From contig CAYXAA010000012.1 of the NCBI GenBank assembly GCA_964462985.1, forward strand, positions 1 through 64,000: DNA of 64,000 nucleotides. The letters are read 5' to 3'. The notes under the pieces were generated by a model. It was not told the origin of the DNA, did no database searches, and worked only from the letters and a program-made list of their open reading frames with translations. The translations under genes were made by a program, and so were the position numbers. The first letter of the stretch is position 1; each line of letters begins with the position of its first letter. This stretch comes from CAYXAA01 sp964462985 (GTDB taxonomy: Bacteria > Pseudomonadota > Alphaproteobacteria > Rhizobiales > Stappiaceae). Below are positions 33,459 through 42,324 of the stretch, in pieces.

Positions 33459-34940
33459 ATGTCCACCGATACCCTGCTGACGACAGATCCCTTCGACGAT
33501 CTCGACGGCGACCACCTGCGCGAGGAATGCGGCGTCTTCGGCATTTTCGGCCACCAGGATGCCGCCGCGCTGACAACCCTTGGCCTGCACGCCCTGCAGC
33601 ACCGGGGTCAGGAAGCAGCCGGCATCGCCACCTTCGACGGCGACCAGTTCCACACCGAACGCCACATCGGCCTCGTTGGCGACAATTTCACCAAGCAGGC
33701 GGTGATCGACCGGCTGTCGGGCAACCGCGCCATTGGTCACACCCGCTACTCGACCACCGGTGGCTCCGGCCTGCGCAACGTTCAGCCGCTCTACGCCGAT
33801 TTCGCCGGCGGCGGCTTTGCGCTTGCCCACAACGGCAACCTGACCAATGCCTTCACCCTGCAGCGCGCCCTGCAACAGCGCGGCTCGATCTTTCAGTCGA
33901 CATCCGACAGCGAGACCATCCTGCACCTGATCGCCATGAGCAGCCACAAGCGCCTGGTCGAGCGGCTGATCGATGCGCTGCAGCAGGTCGAGGGCGCCTA
34001 TGCCATTGTCGGTCTGTCGGAAAAGAAGATGATCGGTGCGCGCGACCCGCTCGGCGTCCGCCCGCTCATTCTCGGCGATCTCGACGGCGCCTATGTGCTT
34101 GCCTCCGAGACCTGTGCGCTCGACATCATCGGTGCCCGCTTCGTGCGCGACATCGAGCCCGGCGAGATGGTGGTGATCTCGACCGACGGCCTTGAAAGCC
34201 TGCGCCCGTTCGAGCGGCGCAACCATCCGCGGTTCTGCATTTTCGAATACATCTACTTCGCCAGACCCGATTCCAACGTCAACGGCATTAACGTTTACGA
34301 CGTGCGCAAGCGGATCGGCGCCGAACTCGCCCGCGAGGCACCGGCCGAGGCCGACGTCGTGGTGCCCGTGCCCGATTCCGGGACGCCGGCCGCGATCGGC
34401 TTCGCCCAGGCAGCCGGCCTGCCGTTCGAACTCGGCATCATCCGCAACCACTACGTCGGGCGCACCTTCATCCAGCCGACCGATTCCATCCGCCACATGG
34501 GCGTCAAGCTCAAGCACAACGCCAACCGGGCGACGCTCGACGGCAAGCGCGTCATTCTCGTTGACGATTCCATCGTTCGCGGCACGACGTCGCTCAAGAT
34601 CGTGCAGATGGTCCGCGACGCCGGCGCTCGCGAGGTGCACATGCGCATCGCCAGCCCGCCGACCACCAATTCCTGTTTCTACGGCGTCGACACGCCCGAA
34701 AAGGCCAAGCTTTTGGCCTCGCGCATGTCGGTCGAAGAAATGGCGAGCTACATCAAGGTCGACAGCCTGGCGTTCCTCACCATGGACGGCCTTTATCGCG
34801 CCGTCGGAGAAGATGGCCGCAACGACCGGCAGCCGCAGTTCTGCGACGCCTGCTTCAGTGGCGACTATCCGACGGCGCTCACGGACTTCTCCGGACCGAA
34901 GGACGTTCTGAAGGCTACCCGGCTCGCTGAGGTCGGATGA
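33459..34940 (+). CDS. purF: Amidophosphoribosyltransferase
   Basis: First committed step of purine synthesis: PRPP plus glutamine to phosphoribosylamine. A 23-residue propeptide precedes CGVFGIFGH, so Cys24 is the expected N-terminal nucleophile after processing. The Ntn domain shows RGQEAAGIA and HNGNLTN; the PRTase domain has VILVDDSIVRGTT (PRPP loop). Cys residues in the C-terminus (CFYGVD, CDACF) are like the Fe-S type. The ATG at 33459 has GAGAGG 5 bp upstream; longer frames begin at 33390 or 33369. Confidence 0.95.
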   Translation: MSTDTLLTTDPFDDLDGDHLREECGVFGIFGHQDAAALTTLGLHALQHRGQEAAGIATFDGDQFHTERHIGLVGDNFTKQAVIDRLSGNRAIGHTRYSTTGGSGLRNVQPLYADFAGGGFALAHNGNLTNAFTLQRALQQRGSIFQSTSDSETILHLIAMSSHKRLVERLIDALQQVEGAYAIVGLSEKKMIGARDPLGVRPLILGDLDGAYVLASETCALDIIGARFVRDIEPGEMVVISTDGLESLRPFERRNHPRFCIFEYIYFARPDSNVNGINVYDVRKRIGAELAREAPAEADVVVPVPDSGTPAAIGFAQAAGLPFELGIIRNHYVGRTFIQPTDSIRHMGVKLKHNANRATLDGKRVILVDDSIVRGTTSLKIVQMVRDAGAREVHMRIASPPTTNSCFYGVDTPEKAKLLASRMSVEEMASYIKVDSLAFLTMDGLYRAVGEDGRNDRQPQFCDACFSGDYPTALTDFSGPKDVLKATRLAEVG

Positions 34941-34962
34941 TCACGTGACAGGGGACGAGCGG

Positions 34963-35706
34963 ATGGAGAAGCGGTTCGACGGGCGGGTCGCCGTCGTCAC
35001 TGGAGCCTCGCGCGGCATCGGCTATCAGCTCGCCAAGGCACTGGGAGCGGCCGGCGCGCATGTCGTCGCCGTGGCGCGCACGGTCGGCGGGCTCGAAGAA
35101 CTCGACGACGACATCAAGGCCGCCGGCGGCACTGCCACCCTGGTCCCCCTGGACCTGAGGGACTTCGAGGCGCTCGACCGGCTCGGCGCAGCGATCTTCG
35201 AGCGCTGGAAGAAGCTCGACATGCTGGTCGGCAACGCCGGCGTGCTCGGTACACTGTCGCCGCTCGGCCATGTCGAGCCCAAGGTGTTCGACGAGGTCAT
35301 GGCCGTCAATGTCACCGCCAACTGGCGCCTGATCCGCTCTCTCGATCCGCTGCTGCGCCAGTCCGATGCCGGCCGGGCGCTGTTCCTGTCCTCCGGCGCC
35401 GCCCACAAGTGCAAGGCCTACTGGGGCCCCTATTCGATCTCCAAGGCCGCACTCGAAGCTCTCGTGCGCACCTATGCCGCCGAGACACGGCAGACGCCGA
35501 TTAGGGTCAACCTCGTCAACCCCGGTCCGATGCGGACCGCAATGCGGGCCAAGGCGATGCCCGGCGAGGATCCCGCCTCACTGCCCGAACCAGCCGCAAT
35601 CGTCCCGGCGCTGCTCGACCTCCTGGCGCCAGACTGCACGGACAGCGGGCGACTTTACGACTTTCCCTCCAAAGAGATGCGAGACTTTCCTCAAGTGGTA
35701 TCTTAA
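34963..35706 (+). CDS. Short-chain dehydrogenase/reductase
   Basis: Rossmann cofactor motif TGASRGIG, NAGVLG, catalytic Ser in LSSGAA and YSISK. The substrate is unknown. AGGGGA lies 7 bp before the ATG; a GTG at 34945 is an alternative. It lies 22 bp after purF, a conserved neighbour in this order, so probably co-transcribed. It converges with the LysR gene. Confidence 0.85.
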   Translation: MEKRFDGRVAVVTGASRGIGYQLAKALGAAGAHVVAVARTVGGLEELDDDIKAAGGTATLVPLDLRDFEALDRLGAAIFERWKKLDMLVGNAGVLGTLSPLGHVEPKVFDEVMAVNVTANWRLIRSLDPLLRQSDAGRALFLSSGAAHKCKAYWGPYSISKAALEALVRTYAAETRQTPIRVNLVNPGPMRTAMRAKAMPGEDPASLPEPAAIVPALLDLLAPDCTDSGRLYDFPSKEMRDFPQVVS

Positions 35707-35730
35707 GGGCGTCACTCTGGCCGTGCGGCG

Positions 35731-36684
35731 TCAATGACCGTCCTGACACTCTTCTGAACCTCTGTCCCGTTCCAGCGTCTTGCTTCGACCCTCGAACAGC
35801 GCGCGCTCGGCTGCCAGCGTGTTGCCCACGGTGTCGAAGAAGGCGCGGATCCGGGCGGTCCGCCTGAGGTCGGCGTGCGTGACGATCCACAGCTCGCCGG
35901 CAATCTCCTCGATCGGCTGCGGCAGCAGGCGCACCAGATCCGGCTCGGGATCGCCGAGATAGCACGGCAGCAGGGCGGCCCCGGCTCCGGCCCTGGCTGC
36001 AACCAGCTGGTTGACCAGGCTGTTGGTGCGGAAGGCGAACGCCTGGTTCGGCGCAATCCGTGCCAGCCATGCCGCGGCGGCGATGCCGGTTGCCGCCTCG
36101 TCCCAGCCGATGAGGGCACAGGCACGCAGGTCATCCGGACCTGACGGGAGGGTCTGCCCCGTTGCGAAGCAGGACCGCGCCGCGTAGACCGCCCAGGCCA
36201 CATCCGCAAGCTTCCGGCCCCACAGGTCGCTTTCCCTCGGCCGAACCGGGCGGAGCGCCACATCGGCTTCCCGCCGCGACAGGTTGAGAACCCGGTTGTC
36301 GATCGTCAATTCGACCGTGATCCCCGGGTGAAGCGCCCGAAAGGCGGCGATCTGCCGGGTCAGGAGCCGATAGGCAAGGGTTTCGGAGGATGTTACCCGA
36401 AGCCGCCCGGTGAGCCGGAGGTCCTTGCCCTCGAGGTCGCGCGCGACCGCCAGCGCCTCCTCCTCCATCCGCTCCCCTGCTCCGGCCATACGCTCGCCGC
36501 TCGGCGTTGGCAGATAGGCGCCGCCGGGGAGGCGCTCGAACAGCCGGACGCCGAGCCGGGCCTCGAGGGCATTGAGACGCCGGAACGCTGTCGAATGATC
36601 GATACCGAGTGTCTTCGCAGCGGCCGTCAAGCTGCCCGCGCGGGCGATCGCCAACACGAAGCGCAGGTCGTTCCAGTCCTCCAT
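35731..36684 (-). CDS. LysR-family transcriptional regulator
   Basis: N-terminal winged helix: MEDWNDLRFVLAIARAGSLT with AAKTLGIDHSTAFRRLNALE, then a LysR substrate domain to residue 317. Divergent from the GST/SMR pair with 182 bp between, which suggests it controls those genes. TTGCA-N4-TGCAA at 36710-36723 lies in the gap and resembles a LysR site. The inducer is unknown. Confidence 0.88.
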   Translation of the reverse strand: MEDWNDLRFVLAIARAGSLTAAAKTLGIDHSTAFRRLNALEARLGVRLFERLPGGAYLPTPSGERMAGAGERMEEEALAVARDLEGKDLRLTGRLRVTSSETLAYRLLTRQIAAFRALHPGITVELTIDNRVLNLSRREADVALRPVRPRESDLWGRKLADVAWAVYAARSCFATGQTLPSGPDDLRACALIGWDEAATGIAAAAWLARIAPNQAFAFRTNSLVNQLVAARAGAGAALLPCYLGDPEPDLVRLLPQPIEEIAGELWIVTHADLRRTARIRAFFDTVGNTLAAERALFEGRSKTLERDRGSEECQDGH

Positions 36685-36709
36685 GGCGGCAGCATATCAC
36701 CGGTCTGCC

Positions 36710-36723
36710 TTGCAGAAGTGCAA
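36710..36723. promoter_or_regulatory. Candidate LysR binding site
   Basis: TTGCA-GAAG-TGCAA is a perfect 5-bp inverted repeat between the divergent LysR and GST genes, close to the LysR start (26-39 bp upstream), where autoregulatory sites usually lie. Confidence 0.45.
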
Positions 36724-36866
36724 ACACAATTGGCGAAAAGACAATTTTCCTTGCGCCGAGACACGAGCCACCTTTGCGGCACGACATCCGGCGCCGCCGG
36801 CCGCAAGATCCCCTGCCGGGGTCTCGTGAGCGGCGGCACCGTTCCATCGCCGCAAGGAGCACCAAC

Positions 36867-37544
36867 ATGTCCGAGCTCGTTCTGGTCAGCCACCATCTTT
36901 GCCCCTATGTGCAGCGGGCCGCGATTGCGCTGATCGAAAAGTCCGTCCCGTTCCAACGGGTGACCATCGACCTGAATAACCGTCCCGGGTGGTTCCGCGA
37001 GATCTCGCCGCTCGGCCGCGTCCCTCTGCTGCGCGTGCGCGGCGACGACGGCCGCGAGGTCGTGCTGTTCGAAAGCTCGGTGATCTGCGAGTTCATCGAA
37101 GAAGCCCAGGGCGGCCCGAAGCTGCATCCGGAAGGCGCGCTTGATCGGGCGCGGCACCGTGCCTGGATGGAGTTCGGCTCGGCGATCCTCGCCGACATCT
37201 GGCGCCTGGAGACGGCTACGGACGCCGCGGCGCATGAGGCCGCGCGAAAGGCGATCGCGGCGAAGTTCGCCTCGGTCGAGGCTGTTCTGGCCGGCGGTCC
37301 CTATTTCGACGGCGACCGCTTCAGCCTGGTCGACGCCGTGTTCGCCCCGGTCTTCCGCTATTTCGACATCTTCGACGAGATCGCCGACACGGGTGTGCTT
37401 TCGCAGACGCCGAAGGTCCGCCGCTGGCGGGCGGCGCTCGCCGAGCGGCCGAGCGTGCGTGCCGCGGTCGCACCGGACTACGGCGACCGGCTGCGAGCCT
37501 TCCTGGCGGCGCGCGGCGCCCATCTGCTTCGGCTGGCGGCATGA
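36867..37544 (+). CDS. Glutathione S-transferase family protein
   Basis: A 225-residue cytosolic protein with the thioredoxin-like N-terminal part SHHLCPYVQRAAIALIEK (Cys at the usual catalytic site), the cis-Pro GRVPLL, and ESSVICEFIEE for glutathione contact, then the helical C-terminal domain. Closest in look to omega/Cys-type GSTs. AAGGAG before the ATG. The SMR gene follows 7 bp later, suggesting a detoxification pair. Confidence 0.85.
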   Translation: MSELVLVSHHLCPYVQRAAIALIEKSVPFQRVTIDLNNRPGWFREISPLGRVPLLRVRGDDGREVVLFESSVICEFIEEAQGGPKLHPEGALDRARHRAWMEFGSAILADIWRLETATDAAAHEAARKAIAAKFASVEAVLAGGPYFDGDRFSLVDAVFAPVFRYFDIFDEIADTGVLSQTPKVRRWRAALAERPSVRAAVAPDYGDRLRAFLAARGAHLLRLAA

Positions 37545-37551
37545 GGCGGCG

Positions 37552-37881
37552 ATGAGTACCAATCTCGCTTGGATCGCTCTCGTCACCGCCGGACTGCTCG
37601 ACGTCGGCTGGGCGGTGTCGATGAAATATGCAGAGGGCTACACCCGACCCGGCTGGAGCCTCGTCTCTCTGGTCCTGCTCGGCCTCTTCGTCTTTCTGCT
37701 CGGCCGCAGCTTGATGGTGGTGCCGATGGGGATCGCCTATTCGGTGTGGACCGGGATCGGCGCGGTCGGCACCATCGCCATGGGAGCCCTGCTGTTCGGC
37801 GAGACGGTGAGCCTGCTCCAGATCGGCGGCGTCGCCCTGGTGCTGGCCGGGATCGCCCTGCTCAAACTCGCCGCCGGATAG
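37552..37881 (+). CDS. Small multidrug resistance (SMR) family transporter, Gdx/SugE-like
   Basis: A 109-residue protein with four TM helices (about 5-22, 35-52, 58-80, 86-107). Sequence around TRPG, GIAYSVWTGIGAVGT and LLFGE follows the SugE/Gdx pattern. The position of the essential Glu (AGLLE in Gdx) is Asp17 here (AGLLDVGWAV). That residue couples proton and substrate, so the change may alter pH dependence or specificity. Possible substrate: guanidinium or other cations. It is co-oriented with and close to the GST gene. Confidence 0.85.
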   Translation: MSTNLAWIALVTAGLLDVGWAVSMKYAEGYTRPGWSLVSLVLLGLFVFLLGRSLMVVPMGIAYSVWTGIGAVGTIAMGALLFGETVSLLQIGGVALVLAGIALLKLAAG

Positions 37882-37923
37882 ATTCCGTCCGATGGTGGGG
37901 TGCGCCCTCCCTCGAGGACGGCG

Positions 37924-38883
37924 CTACCTCCACCCCCGCTCCCGGTAATAGCGCATTGCTCCTGGATGCAGCGGCGCCGCAAGCGATGCCCGCACCATCT
38001 CGTCCTCACGCAGGTTGGCAAGGACCGGGTGCATCTCCCGGAAGGCGTCGAAGTTTTCAAACACCGCCTTCACCATCGTATAGACCACGTCTTCCGGCAC
38101 GTCCGCCGAGGTCACCAGCACCGCGCCGGTTCCGAAGGTCTCCACGTCGATGTCGTTGTTGTACATGCCGGCCGGGATGACGGCCTTGCGGTAGTACGGC
38201 ACCTTGGCAACGAGCGCGTCGATCTCCGCGCCCTTGAGGCCGACCAAAACGGCATCGCAGCTTGCGATGGTCTCCTGCGTCTGCTCGGACGGATGCCCCA
38301 CGAGCCAGAAATAGCTGTCAATCTTGCCGCTGCAGAGTGCCGGTCCGACCTCGGCGGAGCGCAGCATCGTCGCCTTGGCCAGGTCCTTACGGTCAACCAG
38401 CCCCTCCGCCTCCATGATCTCCCAGGTTGCGAACTGGCCGGAACCGGGATTGCCGATGTTGACCGTCCGGCCCTTGATGTCCTCAAGGCCGTGAATGCCC
38501 GAGTCCGGGCGCGCCAGCATGGTCACAGGCTCCGGATGCAGCGCGAACACGGTTCTCAGCGTATCGAACGCCCTGCCCTCCCATTGCGCTTGGCCCAGAT
38601 AGGCAAAGGCCTGGACATCCGATTGCGTGACCCCGAACTCGAACCTGGCTTCGGCAATCGCCTCAATGTTGTCGACCGACCCGCCTGTGGGCTCGACCGA
38701 GCAGCGCACGCCGTGGTCCTTGCGGTCGCGGTTGACGAGCCGGCAGATCGCGCCGCCGGCGGGATAATACACCCCGGTGACGCCGCCGGTGCCGATCGAA
38801 ACGAACCGCTGCTCCGCGGCGAAGGCAGGCGACGTCAGTACGGCAGCGGTCATCACCGCCAGCAAGGAACCGGTTCTCAGCAT
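37924..38883 (-). CDS. TAXI family TRAP-type solute-binding protein
   Basis: Starts MLRTGSLLAVMTAAVLTSPAFA with signal cleavage before AEQRF; 319 residues. IGTGGVTGVYYPAGGAIC is the TAXI signature, followed by SVDNIEAIA and FGVTQSDVQ. No TRAP membrane subunits lie nearby, so it works with a transporter encoded elsewhere or alone. The longer frame upstream (to 39030) is not coding. It converges with the SMR gene. Confidence 0.88.
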   Translation of the reverse strand: MLRTGSLLAVMTAAVLTSPAFAAEQRFVSIGTGGVTGVYYPAGGAICRLVNRDRKDHGVRCSVEPTGGSVDNIEAIAEARFEFGVTQSDVQAFAYLGQAQWEGRAFDTLRTVFALHPEPVTMLARPDSGIHGLEDIKGRTVNIGNPGSGQFATWEIMEAEGLVDRKDLAKATMLRSAEVGPALCSGKIDSYFWLVGHPSEQTQETIASCDAVLVGLKGAEIDALVAKVPYYRKAVIPAGMYNNDIDVETFGTGAVLVTSADVPEDVVYTMVKAVFENFDAFREMHPVLANLREDEMVRASLAAPLHPGAMRYYRERGWR

Positions 38884-39133
38884 CTTCTGTGCCCCCAACG
38901 GGTCAGCCCGACAAGTCGGCCGGCGACTTGGGTGCACGCAGCGGCACACGCCGGTCCGAATTCCGCGTCCGCGTGCCGTTGACGCGAACGACGGCGCGCT
39001 GGAAGCCGCCACACCTGTGACAACCGTCACTCACGCCTCGCAGCCGGCTCCCCATGTTCCCTCCGATTTCAGCCGTCCTGGCGCCTGATGCGCTCCAGGA
39101 AGTTGATTGATCACTGACGACAAGAGGTTACTC

Positions 39134-40126
39134 GTGGCAAAAGACATTGAAAACAGCCATTGGCAATCGACGCCGGACTCTCCGAGCGCGCGGTTGTGCA
39201 ATTTCGCAACCGGCGGTTCGTCGCTGCTGCCGGCGCATAAGGAGTGGCTGCGGCGAAACATCGTGCCGCTCATCCGCGATGGAGGCGATTGCGTCATCGA
39301 AATCGGAGGTCTTGCAAGCCGGCTCGGCGCATCCGGGTTCAACGATCGCCTCGGCCAGGCCCGTGCGGAGGCGGTAAAGACGTTTCTGGAAGAGGAAATC
39401 CAGACGAGCCTGCCGTTCATCCTTACCGCAAGCTACGGCGAGAGCGTTTCAGGCGGACCCGCCAATGACAACGACGGCTATTACCGGGCCGTCCTGATCA
39501 AGCTGCACCAGGGCGTCGTGAGTCTGCCCGAGCCGCCGCCGGCCGTGAAGCGTCCGCCGACAATGCGCAAGGTGGCGCCACCGAAGATGTACTTCGGAAT
39601 CGGCGCCAAGTTCGGTGGAATGCTTTTTCTGGGCGGGACCCAGTCAATGGAGGGTTACCTGTTCTCGGTCGACGACTACAAGGACCAGGTCCATGTCGAG
39701 GCGCGCATCTGGACCCTGGGCCCAGGGCTGGGCGGCAGCGGAAACGTCGTGTTCATCATGGCCTATGGCAGTCCTCACAAGCGCGACTTTCGCGGTGTGA
39801 AGTTCGACGGCTGGGACTTTTCGGTGAGTCTTGGCGGACGATGGGGCGATGCCGTCAAAGGCGCCAGCAAGATCCCGGCGGTCGCAAAGTTGGCCAAGGT
39901 GGTCAATGACGGTGGCAAGATCGGGCAGGTGCTGAAGGGAGCGTCCAAGCTGTCGCCATCGGAGTGGGAGCAAATCGCCGCGCTCGCCAAGGCCTCCCGC
40001 GACGCCCTCGGGGTCGACACGAATGCCAAGAAGCCGCAGGTCAACGTGTTCGACATCCCGCTTGCGGGCGCTGCCCTGGAACTCAGCCTCTACAAGTGGT
40101 GGGGCAAGGTGACCATCTTCAACTGA
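39134..40126 (+). CDS. OmpA-domain-like protein of unknown function
   Basis: A GTG start at 39134 has GAGG 6 bp upstream; the TTG at 39107 is possible but lacks a site. The N-terminal part DCVIEIGGLASRLGASGFND followed by LGQARAEAVKTFL resembles the OmpA/MotB peptidoglycan-binding fold. The C-terminal part (about 150-330) is a Gly/Val-rich beta-like region with no family I know. No signal peptide or TM is visible, which is odd for a cell-wall-binding domain. It is a single gene with its own hairpin downstream. It may act with an unrecognised export route or in the cytosol. Confidence 0.5.
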   Translation: MAKDIENSHWQSTPDSPSARLCNFATGGSSLLPAHKEWLRRNIVPLIRDGGDCVIEIGGLASRLGASGFNDRLGQARAEAVKTFLEEEIQTSLPFILTASYGESVSGGPANDNDGYYRAVLIKLHQGVVSLPEPPPAVKRPPTMRKVAPPKMYFGIGAKFGGMLFLGGTQSMEGYLFSVDDYKDQVHVEARIWTLGPGLGGSGNVVFIMAYGSPHKRDFRGVKFDGWDFSVSLGGRWGDAVKGASKIPAVAKLAKVVNDGGKIGQVLKGASKLSPSEWEQIAALAKASRDALGVDTNAKKPQVNVFDIPLAGAALELSLYKWWGKVTIFN

Positions 40127-40172
40127 CCGTCGCCGCCTTCCCGGCTGCCGCCTCGTGCGCCGCGGCTCCAGA

Positions 40173-40208
40173 AACGGCTTCCGCCTCCTCACCGATGCGG
40201 AAGCCGTT
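40173..40208 (+). terminator. Long perfect hairpin after the OmpA-like gene
   Basis: AACGGCTTCCGC pairs with GCGGAAGCCGTT over 12 bp with a 12-base loop, 46 bp after the stop. No U-run follows, so its role as a terminator is uncertain; it could be a stability element. Confidence 0.45.
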
Positions 40209-40404
40209 CGTGCCTCAGCCTTCCTGCCTCGCGGCTCGCCTGCAGGCCGAGCAAGACGGAATGATCTCACGTGGAAGGGCCGCCCGTTGGCCCCGCGGGT
40301 CTCTGGTTCGGCTGGCGACAGGCGTGGCGAAAAAATCCGGGAAGATGTCACAGCGGCCTGTGCTGCCTCGTCTAGGTATCGGTAACAACCGCTGGAGACA
40401 TACC

Positions 40405-40881
40405 ATGACTGCAAGACTTGATCCCTTTGCCGCCGCCCCTGCCGTGATGCGGGAATGGCACCGCGCGTCGCGCAAGATCGCAGACAGCCTTGAAACGACG
40501 CTCGTCTCGCTGATCGAGATCCGCGCCTCCCAGATCAACGGCTGCGCCAACTGCCTGAACCTGCATACGGTGTTCGCCCGCGAGAACGGCGAAACCGAAC
40601 AGCGCATCAACCTGCTGCCGGCCTGGCGCGAGGCCCCGTGCTACACCGAGCGCGAACGCGCGGCACTGGCCTGGACGGAGGCCCTGACCCGGCTTTCCGA
40701 AGGCCATGCGCATACAAGCGCCTATGAGGCCCTGAAGGAGCAGTTTACGGAAGAGGAACAGGTCAAGCTCACCTTGATGATCAATGTCATCAACGGCTGG
40801 AACCGCCTCGCCGTCGGCTTCGAGCTCTGGGCCGACCCGGCAGAAGTGAAGGCAGCGGCCAAGGCGGCTGCCGCAGCGTAA
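40405..40881 (+). CDS. Carboxymuconolactone decarboxylase/AhpD-like protein
   Basis: A 158-residue all-helical protein with SQINGCANCLNLHTVFARE: the CxxC-x3-H redox motif of AhpD-like proteins with a preceding Glu (EIRAS). AhpD members reduce the peroxiredoxin partner or act as antioxidant enzymes. The peroxidase partner is not nearby. The start ATG is at 40405. The region upstream holds no gene. Confidence 0.85.
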   Translation: MTARLDPFAAAPAVMREWHRASRKIADSLETTLVSLIEIRASQINGCANCLNLHTVFARENGETEQRINLLPAWREAPCYTERERAALAWTEALTRLSEGHAHTSAYEALKEQFTEEEQVKLTLMINVINGWNRLAVGFELWADPAEVKAAAKAAAAA

Positions 40882-41073
40882 CAGCGCTCATTCCAATCGC
40901 GGACGCGGCGGCTGATCCCCGGCCGCTGCGTCTGACGACCCGCCCCCTTAGCCCACGATTCACCAACAGACCAAGCGCCGATTGTCGCCGCGCGCTGTTC
41001 GCGCGATAGTCTTTCGGGGTATGTGCGCGTACGCGGATCAACCGCGGCACCGGAAAGGGGACGGCGTTCCGAC

Positions 41074-42324
41074 ATGTCGCTCGCCCAGACGAGACATCGC
41101 CTGGTGCTGGCCGCGTTTTGCAGCGGCTGGCTCGCGGTCGGATTCGCCACGAGCGCCTTCGCCTCGACCTGTTCCCACATTCAGGCCGAACTGGCCCGGC
41201 TCGCCCCGGCTGGCAAATGGAGCGAAGCGGCGGCGCGACAGCGCCAGGCCCTGGCTCTTGCCGAGCGCGATGCACGCTATCTCGGCTGCGGTGGTGCCAG
41301 CGCCCAGCCCTCCTGCGGCGCCCTGACCAAGAAGATCGCCAGCATGCGCGCCAATCTCGCCAAGATCGAGCGGCAGCGCGACCGCAGCGGTGGCGGCGCG
41401 GCCGCACAGCGGCGGCGGCTCGAGAAAGCATTCGCCGCCAATGGCTGCGGCAGCCGCATGGCTGGGAGCCGCCCGGACAGCGGCACAAACAATCGCGCCG
41501 GGACGATCACCGCATCGTCTTCCGGCCGCCCGATCCAACCGGCCGCGGGGACCGGGCTTTTCGCGCTGTTCGGCGCTCACCATCCGGCACCCCAGGCGCC
41601 TGCCGCCCCGGCGGCCATCCAGGCTCGCCGGGCCGCCGCCGCATCGCAGGTCCAGGGCAGCCGTTCCCGAGCGGTCTATGCCGGCAGCGAGGAAGCGCCG
41701 ATGGCTTCACGATTCGGGAGCGGTTCATACCGGACGCTCTGCGTGCGCAGCTGCGACGGCTTCTTCTTTCCGGTCAGCTTTTCGACTTCCAAGCAGGGCT
41801 TTTCGCGCGACGAGGCGATCTGTCGCTCAATGTGTCCGGCCGCGGAGACGAGGCTCTACGTCCACCGCAATCCGGGCGAGACGGTCGACGACATGGTGTC
41901 TCTAGAGGGCGTACCCTACGCTCAGTCCGAAAACGCCTTCCTGTTCAAGACGAAATATGTCGACGCCTGCACATGTCAGGGCGATCCGGGGGAGCGCCGG
42001 ACCATGGCGAGCCTGATCCGCAGTGGCGATGACGAGGCGACCGGCTATCTGCGCGCCGAGACCCTCACGCCGGGGCTCGACATCACCAGCCTGCGCACGA
42101 GCCTCGCACCGGTACCAACCGAGCCTCCGATCGGCGCCGATCCGGACACGGAGATGAATGTCCGACTCGGCTACGCCACCGAGGCGGCCGCGCCGACCCT
42201 GCCCGCGGCCGAACCAAAGCCGGCCGCCGTGCCGCAACCGCAGACAGCCTTGCCCGCCCCCACGACGGACGGCGATAAGCGCCCGGTCAGGATAGTCGGT
42301 CCACGCTATTTCGTCGCCCAATGA
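41074..42324 (+). CDS. DUF2865 secreted protein
   Basis: Signal peptide MSLAQTRHRLVLAAFCSGWL, cleaved near FASTC, then a region with Cys pairs and Arg/Ala coiled parts, and the C-terminal DUF2865 domain (about 225-320) with TLCVRSCDGFFFPVSFSTS, CRSMCPAAETRLYVHRNPGE and DACTC. The Cys-rich pattern suggests disulfides in the periplasm. Function unknown; common in Hyphomicrobiales. Its last 38 bp overlap the convergent gltX. Confidence 0.85.
   Translation: MSLAQTRHRLVLAAFCSGWLAVGFATSAFASTCSHIQAELARLAPAGKWSEAAARQRQALALAERDARYLGCGGASAQPSCGALTKKIASMRANLAKIERQRDRSGGGAAAQRRRLEKAFAANGCGSRMAGSRPDSGTNNRAGTITASSSGRPIQPAAGTGLFALFGAHHPAPQAPAAPAAIQARRAAAASQVQGSRSRAVYAGSEEAPMASRFGSGSYRTLCVRSCDGFFFPVSFSTSKQGFSRDEAICRSMCPAAETRLYVHRNPGETVDDMVSLEGVPYAQSENAFLFKTKYVDACTCQGDPGERRTMASLIRSGDDEATGYLRAETLTPGLDITSLRTSLAPVPTEPPIGADPDTEMNVRLGYATEAAAPTLPAAEPKPAAVPQPQTALPAPTTDGDKRPVRIVGPRYFVAQ

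Noticed and set aside
36685..36866. Guanidine riboswitch upstream of the GST/SMR pair
   Set aside because: No ykkC-type conserved core or paired ACGR loops could be found.
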